A DNA stretch of 64,000 nt from Atopobium sp. oral taxon 416 (GCF_018128285.1 NZ_CP072380.1:868001-932000), one strand, 5' to 3'. Positions 36,541-46,471 are shown, counted from the stretch's first letter. The notes: generated from the sequence alone by a model not told the origin. Made by a program: numbers and translations.

Positions 36541-37935
36541 ATGGACGTTCTCTACAACGTAGTCCAATATATTTTGGGCTTTGGAGCAGCTGTTTTTGTC
36601 CCGCTGATTATGCTAATTATCGGCATGATTTGCAAGATGAAGTTTAGCGATGCATTTCTGGCGGCACTGACGCTGGGCATTGGCTTCACAGGCATGAATG
36701 TTTTGATTAACTTCATGACCGGTGCCATTACCCCTGCAGCACAGGGACTCGCAACGGCAACGGGCATCAGCTTGCCGGCCGTCGATGTGGGATGGCCCGC
36801 ACTTTCCGCTATCGCATGGGCGTGGCCGTATGGAACGCTTTGCTTCCCGCTGTTGATCGTCATCAACATCATTATGCTGAAGGCAAAGCTCACGAACGTG
36901 CTCAACGTTGACCTTTGGAACTGCTGGACCAAACTCTGCACCTGCGTTATCACGTACTATCTCTGCGTTTCTGTTGGCTTCCCCGACGGCACCGCTGTCA
37001 TCCTGGGCTTCGTTGCTGCTTCGATTCAGATCGTCCTCGAACTCAAGATTGGCGATGCGATTCAGCCGACCATCCAGAAGGTCACTGGTATTCCTGGCGT
37101 CACTGTTCCGCATGCTCTGATGCTGTCCTGCGCCATGATTCTGCCCTTTGAGAAGCTCCTGGAGAAGGTTCCTGCCATCGAGAACAACCACGTTGACGCA
37201 AAGTGGCTACGCGACAAGATTGGCATCTTTGGCGAGAACTGCGTCATGGGCTTCATCATCGGCACGGTGCTGGGTGCCGTCGCTTATCGCGACCCCCAGA
37301 AGGCACTGACGTTGGGCATCCAGGCCGGTACTGCAATGCAGCTGTTCCCGACCGTTTCAAAGCTGTTCATGCAAGCTCTGGCTCCTATTTCTGATGCTGT
37401 TGGCTCCTTCATGAAGCAGCGTTTCCAGGGCCGTGAGCTTATCATCGGCCTTGACTGGCCTATCGTTGCCGGTTCGGACGAGCTCTGGGTCTCTATGATT
37501 CTTCTGATTCCGTTTGAGTTGATTTGGGCGTTTATCCTTGCTCCTGTGGGCAATGTGGTCCTGCCCTTCGCTGGTATCGTCAACATCTGCCTTGGCCCCT
37601 GCCTGCTTATGCTTTCTGGTGGCAACCTCATCAAGATGCTCATCGAGGGCATCATCGTGACCCCCGTGTATCTGCTAGCCTCCAGCTCTTTCGCGCCGTA
37701 TCTGACGGAGCTTGCCCGCACCTATTCTCCGGATTCTCTCGCTGGCGTTGGGAACAACGCCATGATTACCTGGTCCACGCTTGAGACTCCCGACTTCAGG
37801 TGGTCCATCGCTAACGCGCTGTCTGGTCATCCGTCCGGAATCGTTGCCCTCATCGTTTGGCTTGCGCTGTTCGTCTGGATGCTCAAGGAGTTCAAGAAGC
37901 GCAACGCAGAGCTGAAGGCAGAGCAGCAGGCATAG
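36541..37935 (+). CDS. gatC: PTS system IIC component, galactitol type
   Basis: A 464-residue integral membrane permease of the GatC family with roughly ten hydrophobic segments. Recognisable parts are FVPLIMLIIGMICKMKFSDAFLAALTLGIGFTGMNVLINF and GLDWPIVAGSDELW. AAAGGCACGCA precedes the ATG. It forms the sugar channel used with the IIB at 34861. Because the adjoining IIA gene is broken, transport would need a IIA encoded elsewhere. A hairpin after the gene (37981-38022) may terminate. Confidence 0.85.
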   Translation: MDVLYNVVQYILGFGAAVFVPLIMLIIGMICKMKFSDAFLAALTLGIGFTGMNVLINFMTGAITPAAQGLATATGISLPAVDVGWPALSAIAWAWPYGTLCFPLLIVINIIMLKAKLTNVLNVDLWNCWTKLCTCVITYYLCVSVGFPDGTAVILGFVAASIQIVLELKIGDAIQPTIQKVTGIPGVTVPHALMLSCAMILPFEKLLEKVPAIENNHVDAKWLRDKIGIFGENCVMGFIIGTVLGAVAYRDPQKALTLGIQAGTAMQLFPTVSKLFMQALAPISDAVGSFMKQRFQGRELIIGLDWPIVAGSDELWVSMILLIPFELIWAFILAPVGNVVLPFAGIVNICLGPCLLMLSGGNLIKMLIEGIIVTPVYLLASSSFAPYLTELARTYSPDSLAGVGNNAMITWSTLETPDFRWSIANALSGHPSGIVALIVWLALFVWMLKEFKKRNAELKAEQQA

Positions 37936-37980
37936 GCTTCTAATTCCAAAGGCCTGGATGCAGCTACTGATGCAATAGTT

Positions 37981-38022
37981 CGCCGCTCCTCGAGGAAAGT
38001 AATCGAGGGGTGGCGCTTCTAT
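37981..38022 (+). terminator. Hairpin after gatC
   Basis: CGCCGCTCCTCGA pairs with TCGAGGGGTGGCG (two mismatches), followed by CTTCTATTCCTT. A weak intrinsic terminator that would cut off the broken IIA gene. Confidence 0.5.
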
Positions 38023-38070
38023 TCCTTGTAACGATAATTCGCTGCAATTATCGATACCTTACGACGACAA

Positions 38071-38554
38071 TTGGAGACTATATTGCTTGGGAAAGAAACA
38101 ATAAAGCGCGACCTCACTAGGATTGACGTGTCCGCTTCGAACTGCAACGAGCTCTTTGAGAAGATGAACCAAGTCTTTCTCAGGGGTGGACGTGAACAAG
38201 AAGTATCTGCGTACTATCGAAGAGCGCGAGAGCAAGTATCCTACGGCACTTCCTGTAGAGCCTGATCCCATAGCCATTCCTCGCACCGAGGCAGATGCCA
38301 TCATCATGCCTTTCTTTGCACCTGTGCGGCTGGCAACTGTCATTCCCTGGGGTGACATGTCTGACCCAGCCAATACATTACAGATAAAGCTGGTATTCAT
38401 ATTGGGTTTCAATGAGCCTGGTGTTCACGTTGAGCTTCTGTAGATTCTGGTGCATAACTTCAGCAGATCGGACTGGTTCAACACTCTACATTCGGCAAAG
38501 ACTGAGGATGCGTTCTATCAGGCTGTCATGGATATGGACTGGAACCACGATTAG
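38071..38554 (+). pseudogene. Broken PTS IIA component with active-site His replaced
   Basis: The reading frame changes near 38190 and a TAG at 38441 interrupts the remainder, which continues in frame to 38554. The middle piece reads ERESKYPTALPVEPDPIAIP-R-TEADA, whereas GatA/Fru-type IIA domains have IPH at the phosphorylated histidine; codon CGC at 38282-38284 encodes Arg. With frameshift, stop and lost His it cannot act as a phosphocarrier. It keeps the position expected for the IIA of the operon. Confidence 0.75.
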
Positions 38555-38623
38555 CCGATGGCTTTACGCTGATACAAATGCTTCCACTTGAGAGACCTGC
38601 CTTAGCTGGAAGGTGGTTATTCG

Positions 38624-38940
38624 ATGCTTTACAATGATCCTAAGTCGTTTCGGGAAGATATGCTGAGCGGCTATGTTGCCCAAGTCCCAGGCGGTTGTCG
38701 TTCGTGCCTCTGAAATGCCAGAGAATAAAGTCGTTGTAATCAACAGAGGAGGCTCTGGGCATTACCCTGCGTTTTATGGCTACATTGGCGATGGGCTTAT
38801 GGATGCCACTGTAGTTGGCAATGTGCTCACGTCTCCGTCGTCGGAAGATGCTCTCAGCGTTGCAAGTTCCGTAAATCAGGGAACAGGGATACTCATCATC
38901 GGAGGAAATTACGCCAGCGACAAGAAGAACTTCGATATTG
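38624..38940 (+). pseudogene. DhaK-like kinase gene, truncated by an IS5-type element
   Basis: Starts MLYNDPKSFREDMLSGYVA behind GGAAGGTGG, shifts frame near 38680, then reads VVVINRGGSGHYPAFYGYIGDGLMD, SPSSEDALSVASSVNQG and GGNYASDKKNFDIA, the N-terminal part of dihydroxyacetone-kinase DhaK domains. The IS5-type element enters at 38941-38944 and no DhaK continuation is found beyond it at 40290. Confidence 0.72.
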
Positions 38941-38944
38941 CTAG

Positions 38945-40285
38945 GGAAACGATGATTAATGCCCCATAACGTGTCAGAGGGGACCGACCACACGGCCTTT
39001 CTAGGCCGGTATGCGGGAAAGGCAGGGAAGGATGCTCATCCAGCACGTGCAGGAGCCGCCATCCTTACATCTGTCCTGCCCCATGCACCGCAAGAAGGCT
39101 CCAAGACGGATCAAGCGACGCTGAGAGCCGGGAAGTGCAGCCTGCCGGCAAAAGATGCACATGGGTAAGGTTTGCAAGGGCGAGGCAGACTCGAGCATAC
39201 AGGAGGTCTTCTCTATCCTTCTGTAGCGCTTCCTTAAGGGGTCGAAGCGCCGCTTCACGATAAGGAAGGGATGCTCTACCTTTAAGCGGCCGGATGCCTT
39301 CCTGGACTCGATGCCTTTTTCGGAGAAGAGTGCACAGTTAAGGCCCTCTCTAGTCGAAGGTTTCCTTGCGACACTCCAGCGCATAGATGAGAGGTGTGGG
39401 TCTTTATGCGTCCTTAAGGGCGCTTCGCTATACCTATATAGCCTAAAGTCTGCGCAGCAGAACCTGTCATCTTCCCTTACGAGTGCATGTGCCTGGGATA
39501 TGTCAGATACATTCTAAGCGGTCGTCTCCACGGCATGCACAAGGCCGCTACCGGCGTCTACGCCGATATGCGCCTTGTATCCGATACGCCAGTTCTTCCC
39601 TTTCTTGGACTGGTGCGCTTTAAGGGTCGCGCGCATGGTCCTTGTTCTTCGTGGAGCTTTAGGGCCCAGGTGAAGGTCGCATCCACCATGGAGCCGCCCC
39701 GTGCCGTGATCCCTGCCTTCTTAAGTTCTGAATTCAGGTCGTGAAGCATAGCTTTGCCGAACTCCTCTCGCTTTAAGGCTATGGCGCATCTTCGCAAGTG
39801 TCGTAGCATCTGGCACCTGCTCAGACATGAGGTCCAAGTGCATGAAGCGCTGCCAGGAGTGGCAATCCAGGATAGCATCTTTAAGTTCCCTCGTCTTAAG
39901 AGAGCAAACATGACCTAAAGCAGGCTACATCCTAAAGCTTTGTCTCCGCACCGCGCACATGCCTGCCACGCGCCTGTCAGTGGTAGCTGGTATCTACCAG
40001 TGCAATCCAGCTATCCCACACAACGATTGCATCCATCCGCTCCAGGAATGCCTCCCGCCGGGTCTTCTTCCTTAGACCTTAGGATTTAAGGTCCTAAAAG
40101 CTCATCTGGCTGTCCATATCTGTCTTTTGGATATGTAGGAATACGTGGATGTAGCTATACCATATCCAGAAGACAGATAGGCATCTATGTGGGTATGGGC
40201 ACTGCGTGGTTCGAGACATTTTAAGCCGATGTCATACAGCGTGTGGCCCCAGCTACCTCATCGAGGCGAATTAATCATCGTTTCC
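38945..40285 (-). mobile_element. IS5-type element, copy 1 (decayed)
   Basis: Ends are GGAAACGATGATTAAT and its complement, flanked by CTAG on both sides (38941-38944, 40286-40289), a 4-base target duplication typical of IS5-group elements. Minus-strand fragments spell a transposase: [33 protein letters not shown], then [11 protein letters not shown]-like and GYKAHIGVD-like pieces in other frames. The copy at 51777 is the same element in the opposite orientation. Confidence 0.85.
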
Positions 40286-40289
40286 CTAG

Positions 40290-40990
40290 AGGCACTCGTA
40301 GTGGAGCTTGTGCAGGACAATGCACCTTCCCTGCTAAAGATATAGGGCTGCGGCCCGCTGCCCTCGGTATCACTGTGCTGCGCGCAGCGGCACCAATCGA
40401 GCGGCAAGCCTGTCAGATACCGACTCAACCGACAGGCTTTCCGGGCGCTGTATACCATCGCGCTCAGCTGCATGCGCTACGACAAACGGATGCTGACCTA
40501 CATCTTCAAAAGGACAGCCGAAGGCACATCGAAGCGCGAGATCACAAGATGTTTGAAGAGATACATAGCTAGACAGGTCTTCCGTGCTCTTTTGAATCCA
40601 GGTACCAAAAAGCACGAGTGCGAAAAGAGCCTTAAAGTCGAAGCGGCTGTCGGCACACCTCACCCACAGGGATGCCGCTTTAAGGCTTTAACACCGAGCC
40701 CGTCAGGATCAGCGAGATCGAGCGCGAAGCGAGGAAGCACTGCGAGCTTTAGGACAGATACTCGATGCTCCTATCCGAAATATGCAAGAGCCGTGAGATG
40801 ACTCTTGATACACCATAGGGGCGTCCTTAGGGGGCACTACCGCATGTCTCATATGCAGGACGTGTCCGCAGCGGCATTTGCCGAATATCCCTCATTTATC
40901 GGTTCAGGAAAGCCTTGTGGGCGCCTGTTCCGCGATAGCATTGCCACTTGATAAGGGTTTGGGGTCATATGAAAAACGCCGAAGAGCCGA
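40290..40990 (+). pseudogene. IS110-family C-terminal remnant and unassigned decayed DNA
   Basis: Between about 40425 and 40600 one frame reads RQAFRALYTIALSCMRYDKRMLTY, then KRTAEGTSKREITRCLKRYIARQVFRALL, the C-terminal signature of another IS110 subgroup. The rest to 40990 contains short, stop-broken frames (SEIEREARKHCEL) that I cannot assign. Confidence 0.55.
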
Positions 40991-40993
40991 AAA

Positions 40994-41025
40994 AGAGCCA
41001 GGGATCAGATCTCTGGCTCTGTTAG
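40994..41025 (-). terminator. Terminator of the AmmeMemoRadiSam genes
   Basis: On the minus strand AGAGCCAG (41020-41013) pairs with CTGGCTCT (41001-40994), followed by TTTTTC. Confidence 0.85.
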
Positions 41026-41047
41026 AATCAGCGTGAGCTGATCAACC

Positions 41048-41905
41048 TCAGATATTGCCGAGCTCGACGTGGTCAAGATATTTGCGTGCGACCTCTGCCA
41101 GTGAGTAGAGCGTCTGCTTGGGTGTAGGAGGACGATCTTGCATCCTCCACTGCGGGAAGAAGCGGGTGATGTGCAGGGTGATAGGGTCTCCCTTGACGGG
41201 GAGCGCTGCGATCCACTGCGCAATGTCTTCCATATCCGCTGTTGTGTCGTTCATGCCCGGAATAATGAGTGTGGTGAGTTCCAGATGGCAGGTAGGTGTG
41301 GCGGCCAGAATCTTGATCGTCTGCTCTACGGTTTGGATATCGCCAGCGCACTGTTTGTAGAAGTCCTGGTTGGAGCCCTTAAAATCGATGTTGGCGGCAT
41401 CGATCACAGGAGCGATTTCCCATATGACTGCTTCTGTCGCATAGCCGTTTGAGACAAGGATATTGTCGAGGTTGTGCTGATGTGCGAGCTTACTGCAGTC
41501 GCGCACATATTCCCAGCCGATCAGGGGTTCGTTGTAGGTGTAGGCGATACCGATGGTGTTGGTATAGACCTTCTGCTCGTTGAGCGTGATCTGTACCAGT
41601 TGCTCAGGGGAAACGGTCTTCCAGGGGACCTGATGCTCGTTGGCTTGGGAGATCTCCCAGTTCTGGCAGAAGGGGCAGCGCAGGTTGCATCCGTAGCTGC
41701 CCACGCTCACGACATAGCTCCCCGGCTTGTAGTTCGCTAGGGGCTTCTTCTCGATGGGGTCTAAGGCCAGTGAGGTGAGGCGACCGTAGTTCTGGTCGAT
41801 AACCTTGTCACCTCTACGGATACGTGCCCGGCAGAAGCCGACCTGTCCCTCAGCGAGCTTGCAGGCATGGGGACAGACCGGACAGGTGATCTTCGTGTCA
41901 CTCAA
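41048..41905 (-). CDS. amrS: AmmeMemoRadiSam system radical SAM enzyme
   Basis: A 285-residue radical SAM protein of the AmrS/pyruvate-formate-lyase-activase-like group. The SAM cluster motif is in GSYGCNLRCPFCQNWEIS (CxxxCxxC); extra cysteines in CPVCPHACKLAEGQVGFCRAR at the N-terminus are typical of this family. TYNEPLIGWEY and DFKGSNQDFYKQ are conserved. It overlaps the AmrBA fusion gene by four bases (ATGA). The three-domain system is widespread but its reaction is unknown; Memo, AMMECR1 and radical SAM domains together suggest modification of some target molecule. Confidence 0.88.
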   Translation of the reverse strand: MSDTKITCPVCPHACKLAEGQVGFCRARIRRGDKVIDQNYGRLTSLALDPIEKKPLANYKPGSYVVSVGSYGCNLRCPFCQNWEISQANEHQVPWKTVSPEQLVQITLNEQKVYTNTIGIAYTYNEPLIGWEYVRDCSKLAHQHNLDNILVSNGYATEAVIWEIAPVIDAANIDFKGSNQDFYKQCAGDIQTVEQTIKILAATPTCHLELTTLIIPGMNDTTADMEDIAQWIAALPVKGDPITLHITRFFPQWRMQDRPPTPKQTLYSLAEVARKYLDHVELGNI

Positions 41906-43299
41906 TGGTGCCTCACCACTTCAAAACGCTCGAGGTATATATCGGGATCGTGCGGATTGATGTTGCCCTTTCTGGCAGCGATTGAGATCTGCTGTTCGGC
42001 GGTGTCAACGCCATCGAGGTCAGGCAGCAACAGTCCGCGTCTGCCGTCAGGGGTAGAGACAATGACGCCGTATTTCTTTGGATCGAGCTCCTGGGCACTT
42101 TCGATGCGCTCCGGGGTCTGCAAGACATCGACGCTGTAGACGAGCTCAGGCAGCTCTTCGGGTCTCACGCTCGGGAAGCGGGGATCGCGGGTGCCGGCAG
42201 AGACGGCATTGGAGCAGATTTCTTCGGCGAGGTTGTCCCGGGTCGGCGCGATGGTGCCGATGCAGCCCCTGAGCTCTCCATCCTCCTTAAGGGAGACAAA
42301 GCAGCCTGCCCTTGTCTGAGTGAGTTCAGAGGGAAGGTCTGCGGGAAGCCGGACACCTCGGTGCGTAGTTACGTATGTCTCCAGTGCCTTACGAGCCAGA
42401 GCAACGAGTGGGTCCTCCCTCGCTTTGAAGCCTTCGAGCTTCTGTTCGTGAAACCGCTCGTAGGTCTTGAGGAACTGGCGGGATTCATCCGGCCCCTTCC
42501 CAGTGGGGATGAAAGAGGCGACGCCGTAGCCCACGCCGAACGGCCCCTCATGGGACATCAGTGTGGCTTTGACCGGGATGCCGTCCAAGGCGCCTGCCAT
42601 GATTTGGAAGCTCCGGAGGCCACACTCTGCGGCGCGATCTGCGAAGCTCCGATCCATCGTCAGCAGGTCGAGGAAGTTACCGGTAGAGAAGATCTCTTCG
42701 ATCTTCTTGTCGAACTCAGGCCCTTCCGGGGCATAGCCATAGGGTCCGGAGCTCTTCAGCTTGTGGGAGAGGTCGCCGGAGGCCACATAGACGGTGCGTC
42801 GTCCTAGTTGATTGGATACCGCTTGTACCGCCATGCCCAGCTTGTAGTGCTCGGCCGGGGAAAGACCGGAGAGTCCGATGCGGACCGCCTTGAAATCGGT
42901 ATAGTACTTCTGAATGAAGTACAGCGGGATCATCGTCGCATGGTCGAGCGCCGGTTCCCGCTCATAGGCTGTACCCGCAGAGAGCTGATGCTTGTGTGCG
43001 TAGGCGTTGAGGGCTGTGGTGAACTCTTCGTCGTAGTTGACCCAGAAGGAGGCTTCAGGCGCCCCAAACTGGGAGAAGGACCCGTGGGCATCCTTGCCGG
43101 GGGAGATGTGGTTGTAGTCGCGATACATCGTCGTGTGCGGAGAGGAGATCACGATCGTCTCAGGTTTCAGCTCCGCAATCTGCTTGCCTACCTTGTTGTA
43201 GGCTTTAACGGTTTCGGAAATCCCCTTCTCCTCACCACGACCGACCGCCGGGATGATCAGGGGTGGATGGGGGACTGCAAATGCTGCAATGATACTCAT
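41902..43299 (-). CDS. AmrB-AmrA fusion (Memo-like plus AMMECR1 domains)
   Basis: A 465-residue fusion. Residues 1 to about 265 form the Memo/LigB extradiol-dioxygenase-like domain (FAVPHPPLIIPAVGRGEEK, SSPHTTMY, YVASGDLSHKL, SHEGPFGVGYGVASF). Residues about 285-465 form AMMECR1 (TRAGCFVSLKEDGELRGCIGT, AVSAGTRDPRFPSV). In many genomes the two domains are separate proteins. The ATG behind GAAGGTG was chosen over one 45 bases upstream. It is coupled to the radical SAM gene and divergent from ygeY across a 400-base gap containing the palindromic operator, so both may be affected by it. Confidence 0.85.
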   Translation of the reverse strand: MSIIAAFAVPHPPLIIPAVGRGEEKGISETVKAYNKVGKQIAELKPETIVISSPHTTMYRDYNHISPGKDAHGSFSQFGAPEASFWVNYDEEFTTALNAYAHKHQLSAGTAYEREPALDHATMIPLYFIQKYYTDFKAVRIGLSGLSPAEHYKLGMAVQAVSNQLGRRTVYVASGDLSHKLKSSGPYGYAPEGPEFDKKIEEIFSTGNFLDLLTMDRSFADRAAECGLRSFQIMAGALDGIPVKATLMSHEGPFGVGYGVASFIPTGKGPDESRQFLKTYERFHEQKLEGFKAREDPLVALARKALETYVTTHRGVRLPADLPSELTQTRAGCFVSLKEDGELRGCIGTIAPTRDNLAEEICSNAVSAGTRDPRFPSVRPEELPELVYSVDVLQTPERIESAQELDPKKYGVIVSTPDGRRGLLLPDLDGVDTAEQQISIAARKGNINPHDPDIYLERFEVVRHH

Positions 43300-43698
43300 A
43301 TATGATGCACCTTCTTTTTCCAGATTGCTCACACACGGGATCACTTACAGTCTATATACCCATGTCTTCTTCCTGGGGCAAAACTGGGTGAACGTGCAGT
43401 AGGAGGTATCGTGTGGGATAGATGCCAAACAAATTTTTAGGTATAGATGACAAGCTGTATGGATCAAAGCATCTGCAGAGGTGAATACGTGGACAAGCTA
43501 TGCAGAGATAGGCAGCAACAAGTCACCGTTTATCTGCATATTTATACCGCTGACGACAAATCTAACAATCCTTTAGAATTCCTCTTGATTCCTCAGGGAT
43601 AGCTGCTTTAATAAAGATTGACCAAACAAAAAGTTAGGTTAACGTACAAATTGTCTAGTGTGTTTTAGCATAAAAGATTTCATGCAAGGAGGAACTAA
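43300..43698. promoter_or_regulatory. Divergent amrBA/ygeY promoter region with operator copy C
   Basis: The 29-bp operator is at 43626-43654: ACA..AGTTAG, centre GTTAAC, ..TGT. It ends 44 bases before the ygeY ATG and is preceded by ACCAAACAAAAAGTTAG, identical to the site before dpaL copy 2. A position overlapping or adjoining the ygeY promoter suggests repression, or activation close to RNA polymerase. The SD (AAGGAGG) is at 43687-43693. No other gene is visible in this 399-base gap. Confidence 0.65.
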
Positions 43699-45084
43699 AT
43701 GAAGAAGCTCAATTACGACAGGATCAAGAAGGTCGCAAACGACTATAACGCTGATATGACTGCTTTTCTGCGTAAGATGATCTCATACCCTAGCGAGTCT
43801 TGCCACGAGGGTGAGGTTGTTGCTTGCATCAAAGCTGAGATGGGAAAGCTTGGCTTTGATGAGGTCAAGGTCGATGGCCTAGGCAACGTAATGGGCTTCA
43901 TGGGCAACGGGGACAAGATCATAGCAATCGATGGCCATATCGACACCGTCGGCATCGGCAACCGCGACAACTGGAAGTTCGACCCGTACAGGGGCTTCGA
44001 GGATGACCAGCTGATCGGCGGCCGCGGTAGCTCCGACCAGGAGGGCGGTATCGCCTCCGCAGTCTATGCTGCAAAGATGATGAAGGATATGGACCTCATC
44101 CCTCAGGGCTACAAGATCATGGTCGTCGGCTCCGTCCAGGAAGAGGACTGCGACGGCATGTGCTGGCAGTACATCTACAATAAGGACAACATCAAGCCAG
44201 AGTTCGTTATCTCCACTGAGCCAACCGACGGTGGCATCTACCGTGGTCACCGTGGCCGTATGGAGATCCGCGTCGACGTTAAAGGCACCTCTTGCCATGG
44301 CTCCGCTCCTGAGCGCGGCGACAACGCAATCTACAAGATGGCTGATATTATCAACGATGTCCGTGCTCTCAACAACGACGGCGCTTCCGAGTCCACCCAG
44401 ATCCGTGGCCTCGTGAAGATGCTCGACTCGAAGTACAACCCGAATCACTACAAGGACGCACGCTTCCTGGGCCGTGGAACCTGCACCGTCTCCCAGATCT
44501 TCTACACCAGTCCAAGCCGCTGCGCGGTTGCTGACTCCTGCGCCATCTCTATCGACCGCCGCATGACCGCAGGCGAGACCTATCAGAGCTGCCTCAAGGA
44601 GATTGAGGACCTTCCGGCCGTCAAGAGATACGGTGACGACGTGAAGGTCTCCATGTATATGTACAACCGTCCGAGCTGGAAGGGCGCTGTCTACGAGACC
44701 GAGGCCTACTTCCCGACCTGGATCAACAAAGAGAGCGCTCCGCACGTCAAGGCGCTCGTCGACGCCCACAAGGCACTCTTCGGCGACAAGCGTATCGGCT
44801 GCCCGAAGTCCATGGACAAGCGTGAAGGCAGACCTCTCTGCGACAAGTGGACCTTCTCCACGAACTGTGTCTCCATCCAGGGCCGCTACGGTATCCCCTG
44901 CGTCGGCTTCGGCCCGGGCGCGGAGTCTCAGGCACATGCGCCTAACGAGGTCACCTACAAGCAGGACCTTTCCTCCTGCGCAGCCCTCTACGTGGCAGCG
45001 GTCAACCTGTACGACCCAAGCAAGGCTAATGTGGACGACGCCACTGAGTACCGTGGAACCCTCACCGGCAACGATATCAAATAG
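43699..45084 (+). CDS. ygeY: YgeY-family selenium metabolism-linked M20 hydrolase
   Basis: A 461-residue metallohydrolase of the M20/ArgE/DapE family. Metal ligands are visible at H80 and D82 ([10 protein letters not shown]), the bridging Asp in [11 protein letters not shown], the general base Glu in VQEEDCDG, and a C-terminal His in QAHAPNE. Members next to dpaL, ygeW and selenium genes are thought to release 2,3-diaminopropionate, or a precursor, from an N-acyl or ureido derivative during purine breakdown. First gene of an operon with ygeW behind the palindromic operator. Confidence 0.92.
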   Translation: MKKLNYDRIKKVANDYNADMTAFLRKMISYPSESCHEGEVVACIKAEMGKLGFDEVKVDGLGNVMGFMGNGDKIIAIDGHIDTVGIGNRDNWKFDPYRGFEDDQLIGGRGSSDQEGGIASAVYAAKMMKDMDLIPQGYKIMVVGSVQEEDCDGMCWQYIYNKDNIKPEFVISTEPTDGGIYRGHRGRMEIRVDVKGTSCHGSAPERGDNAIYKMADIINDVRALNNDGASESTQIRGLVKMLDSKYNPNHYKDARFLGRGTCTVSQIFYTSPSRCAVADSCAISIDRRMTAGETYQSCLKEIEDLPAVKRYGDDVKVSMYMYNRPSWKGAVYETEAYFPTWINKESAPHVKALVDAHKALFGDKRIGCPKSMDKREGRPLCDKWTFSTNCVSIQGRYGIPCVGFGPGAESQAHAPNEVTYKQDLSSCAALYVAAVNLYDPSKANVDDATEYRGTLTGNDIK

Positions 45085-45139
45085 TCAAATCATTCCCTGA
45101 AACCAACAATCGGTGTTCATATATAAGGAGAGGAACTAC

Positions 45140-46342
45140 ATGGACGCACAGTTAAAGAAGCTTCTCGATCAGCTTCAGACGCTTGATTACTCAAAGATGT
45201 ACAACGACGACTTCCTGCACACGTGGGACAAAACCACCGACGAGCTCAAGGCGCTCTATCTCGTGGCTGACGCGCTGCGTAACCTCCGTGAGCGTAACAT
45301 CTCCACGCGCATCTTCCAGTCAGGCCTCGCGGTCTCCAACTTCCGCGACAACTCCACCCGTACCCGATTCTCCTTCGCTTCCGGCTCCAACCTGTTGGGC
45401 CTCCAGCTTCAGGACCTCGACGAGGCTAAGTCCCAGATCGCCCACGGCGAGACCGTCCGTGAGACCGCTACCATGATCTCCTTCATGGCTGACGTTATCG
45501 GCATCCGCGATGACAAGTTCATCGGCGAGGGCGACGAGTACATGCAGAAGGTCGCCGACTCCGTCGACCAGTCCTGGAGAGGCGGTATCCTGGATCACCG
45601 TCCTACGCTTGTGAGCCTGCAGTCTGACTCTGATCATCCGACGCAGTCTTCCGCCGACATTTTGCACCTCATTCATGAGTTCGGCGGCATTGAGAACCTG
45701 AAGGGCAAGAAGGTCGCGGTCACCTGGGCCTACTCTCCTTCCTACGGAAAACCCCTTTCCTGCCCACAGTCCCTCATCACCTTGCTTCCGCGCTTCGGCA
45801 TGGATGTCACCCTCGCCTATCCTGAGGGCTATGATCTGATGCCGGACCTGGTCCAGAAGGGTAAGGACTACTCCGCCGAGACCGCCTCCACCTTCAAGAT
45901 CTCCCACGATATGGGCGAGGCTTTCGAGGGCGCCGACGTCGTAATCCCAAAGTCTTGGGCAGCCTATGCCGGCATGGAGCAGCGCACTGAGCTCTACTCT
46001 GAGGGTGACACCAAGGGCATCGACGAGCTCGAGAAGAAGCTTCTGGCTGAGAATGCCGCCCACAAGGATTGGTGCTGCACCACTGATCTTATGAAGAAGA
46101 CCGCCCACGGTAGCGACACGATCTATATGCATCCGCTGCCGGCAGACATCAACGTTGTCTCCTGCGAACACGGTGAGGTCGAGAACGATGTCTTCGATAG
46201 CCATCGAGTCGGTCTGTACCAGGAGGCTTCCAACAAGCCATATGCTGTCGCCGCGATGATCTTCCTGCAGAAGGTCAAGGATCCAGTTGCCACCCTTGCA
46301 GCACTCGAAGAGGCTGACACCCGCCGCTGGTATCAGCTCTAA
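45140..46342 (+). CDS. ygeW: YgeW knotted carbamoyltransferase
   Basis: A 400-residue transcarbamylase. The carbamoyl-phosphate loop is S72-T-R-T-R-F77; HPTQSSAD and MHPLPAD are the later active-site stretches. This YgeW branch lacks a known simple amino-acid substrate and is linked to purine/diaminopropionate clusters, where it probably runs in reverse: phosphorolysis of a ureido compound to carbamoyl phosphate for carbamate kinase. The ATG behind GGAGAGGAAC was chosen over one 27 bases upstream. It follows ygeY by 55 bases and precedes a strong terminator. Confidence 0.9.
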   Translation: MDAQLKKLLDQLQTLDYSKMYNDDFLHTWDKTTDELKALYLVADALRNLRERNISTRIFQSGLAVSNFRDNSTRTRFSFASGSNLLGLQLQDLDEAKSQIAHGETVRETATMISFMADVIGIRDDKFIGEGDEYMQKVADSVDQSWRGGILDHRPTLVSLQSDSDHPTQSSADILHLIHEFGGIENLKGKKVAVTWAYSPSYGKPLSCPQSLITLLPRFGMDVTLAYPEGYDLMPDLVQKGKDYSAETASTFKISHDMGEAFEGADVVIPKSWAAYAGMEQRTELYSEGDTKGIDELEKKLLAENAAHKDWCCTTDLMKKTAHGSDTIYMHPLPADINVVSCEHGEVENDVFDSHRVGLYQEASNKPYAVAAMIFLQKVKDPVATLAALEEADTRRWYQL

Positions 46343-46382
46343 TCAGCGCGATGTGAGCGTCAACACCTAACCAGTCTGATCC

Positions 46383-46427
46383 GCGCGGGGCTCGTCACTC
46401 AACGGGGTGGGTCCCGCGCTTTGTTTT
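46383..46427 (+). terminator. Terminator after ygeW
   Basis: GCGCGGG (46383-46389) pairs with CCCGCGC (46413-46419), followed by TTTGTTTTTG. Read-through into the carbamate kinase gene would be needed for a single transcript. Confidence 0.85.
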
Positions 46428-46471
46428 TGTTTGTTCCCCATGTTGTGTATTGAGCGTGATGAGAGGTAACT

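Noticed and set aside
42361-43305. Plus-strand open frames opposite the AmrBA fusion
   Set aside because: They mirror the strongly supported Memo/AMMECR1 coding strand and show no domain of their own.
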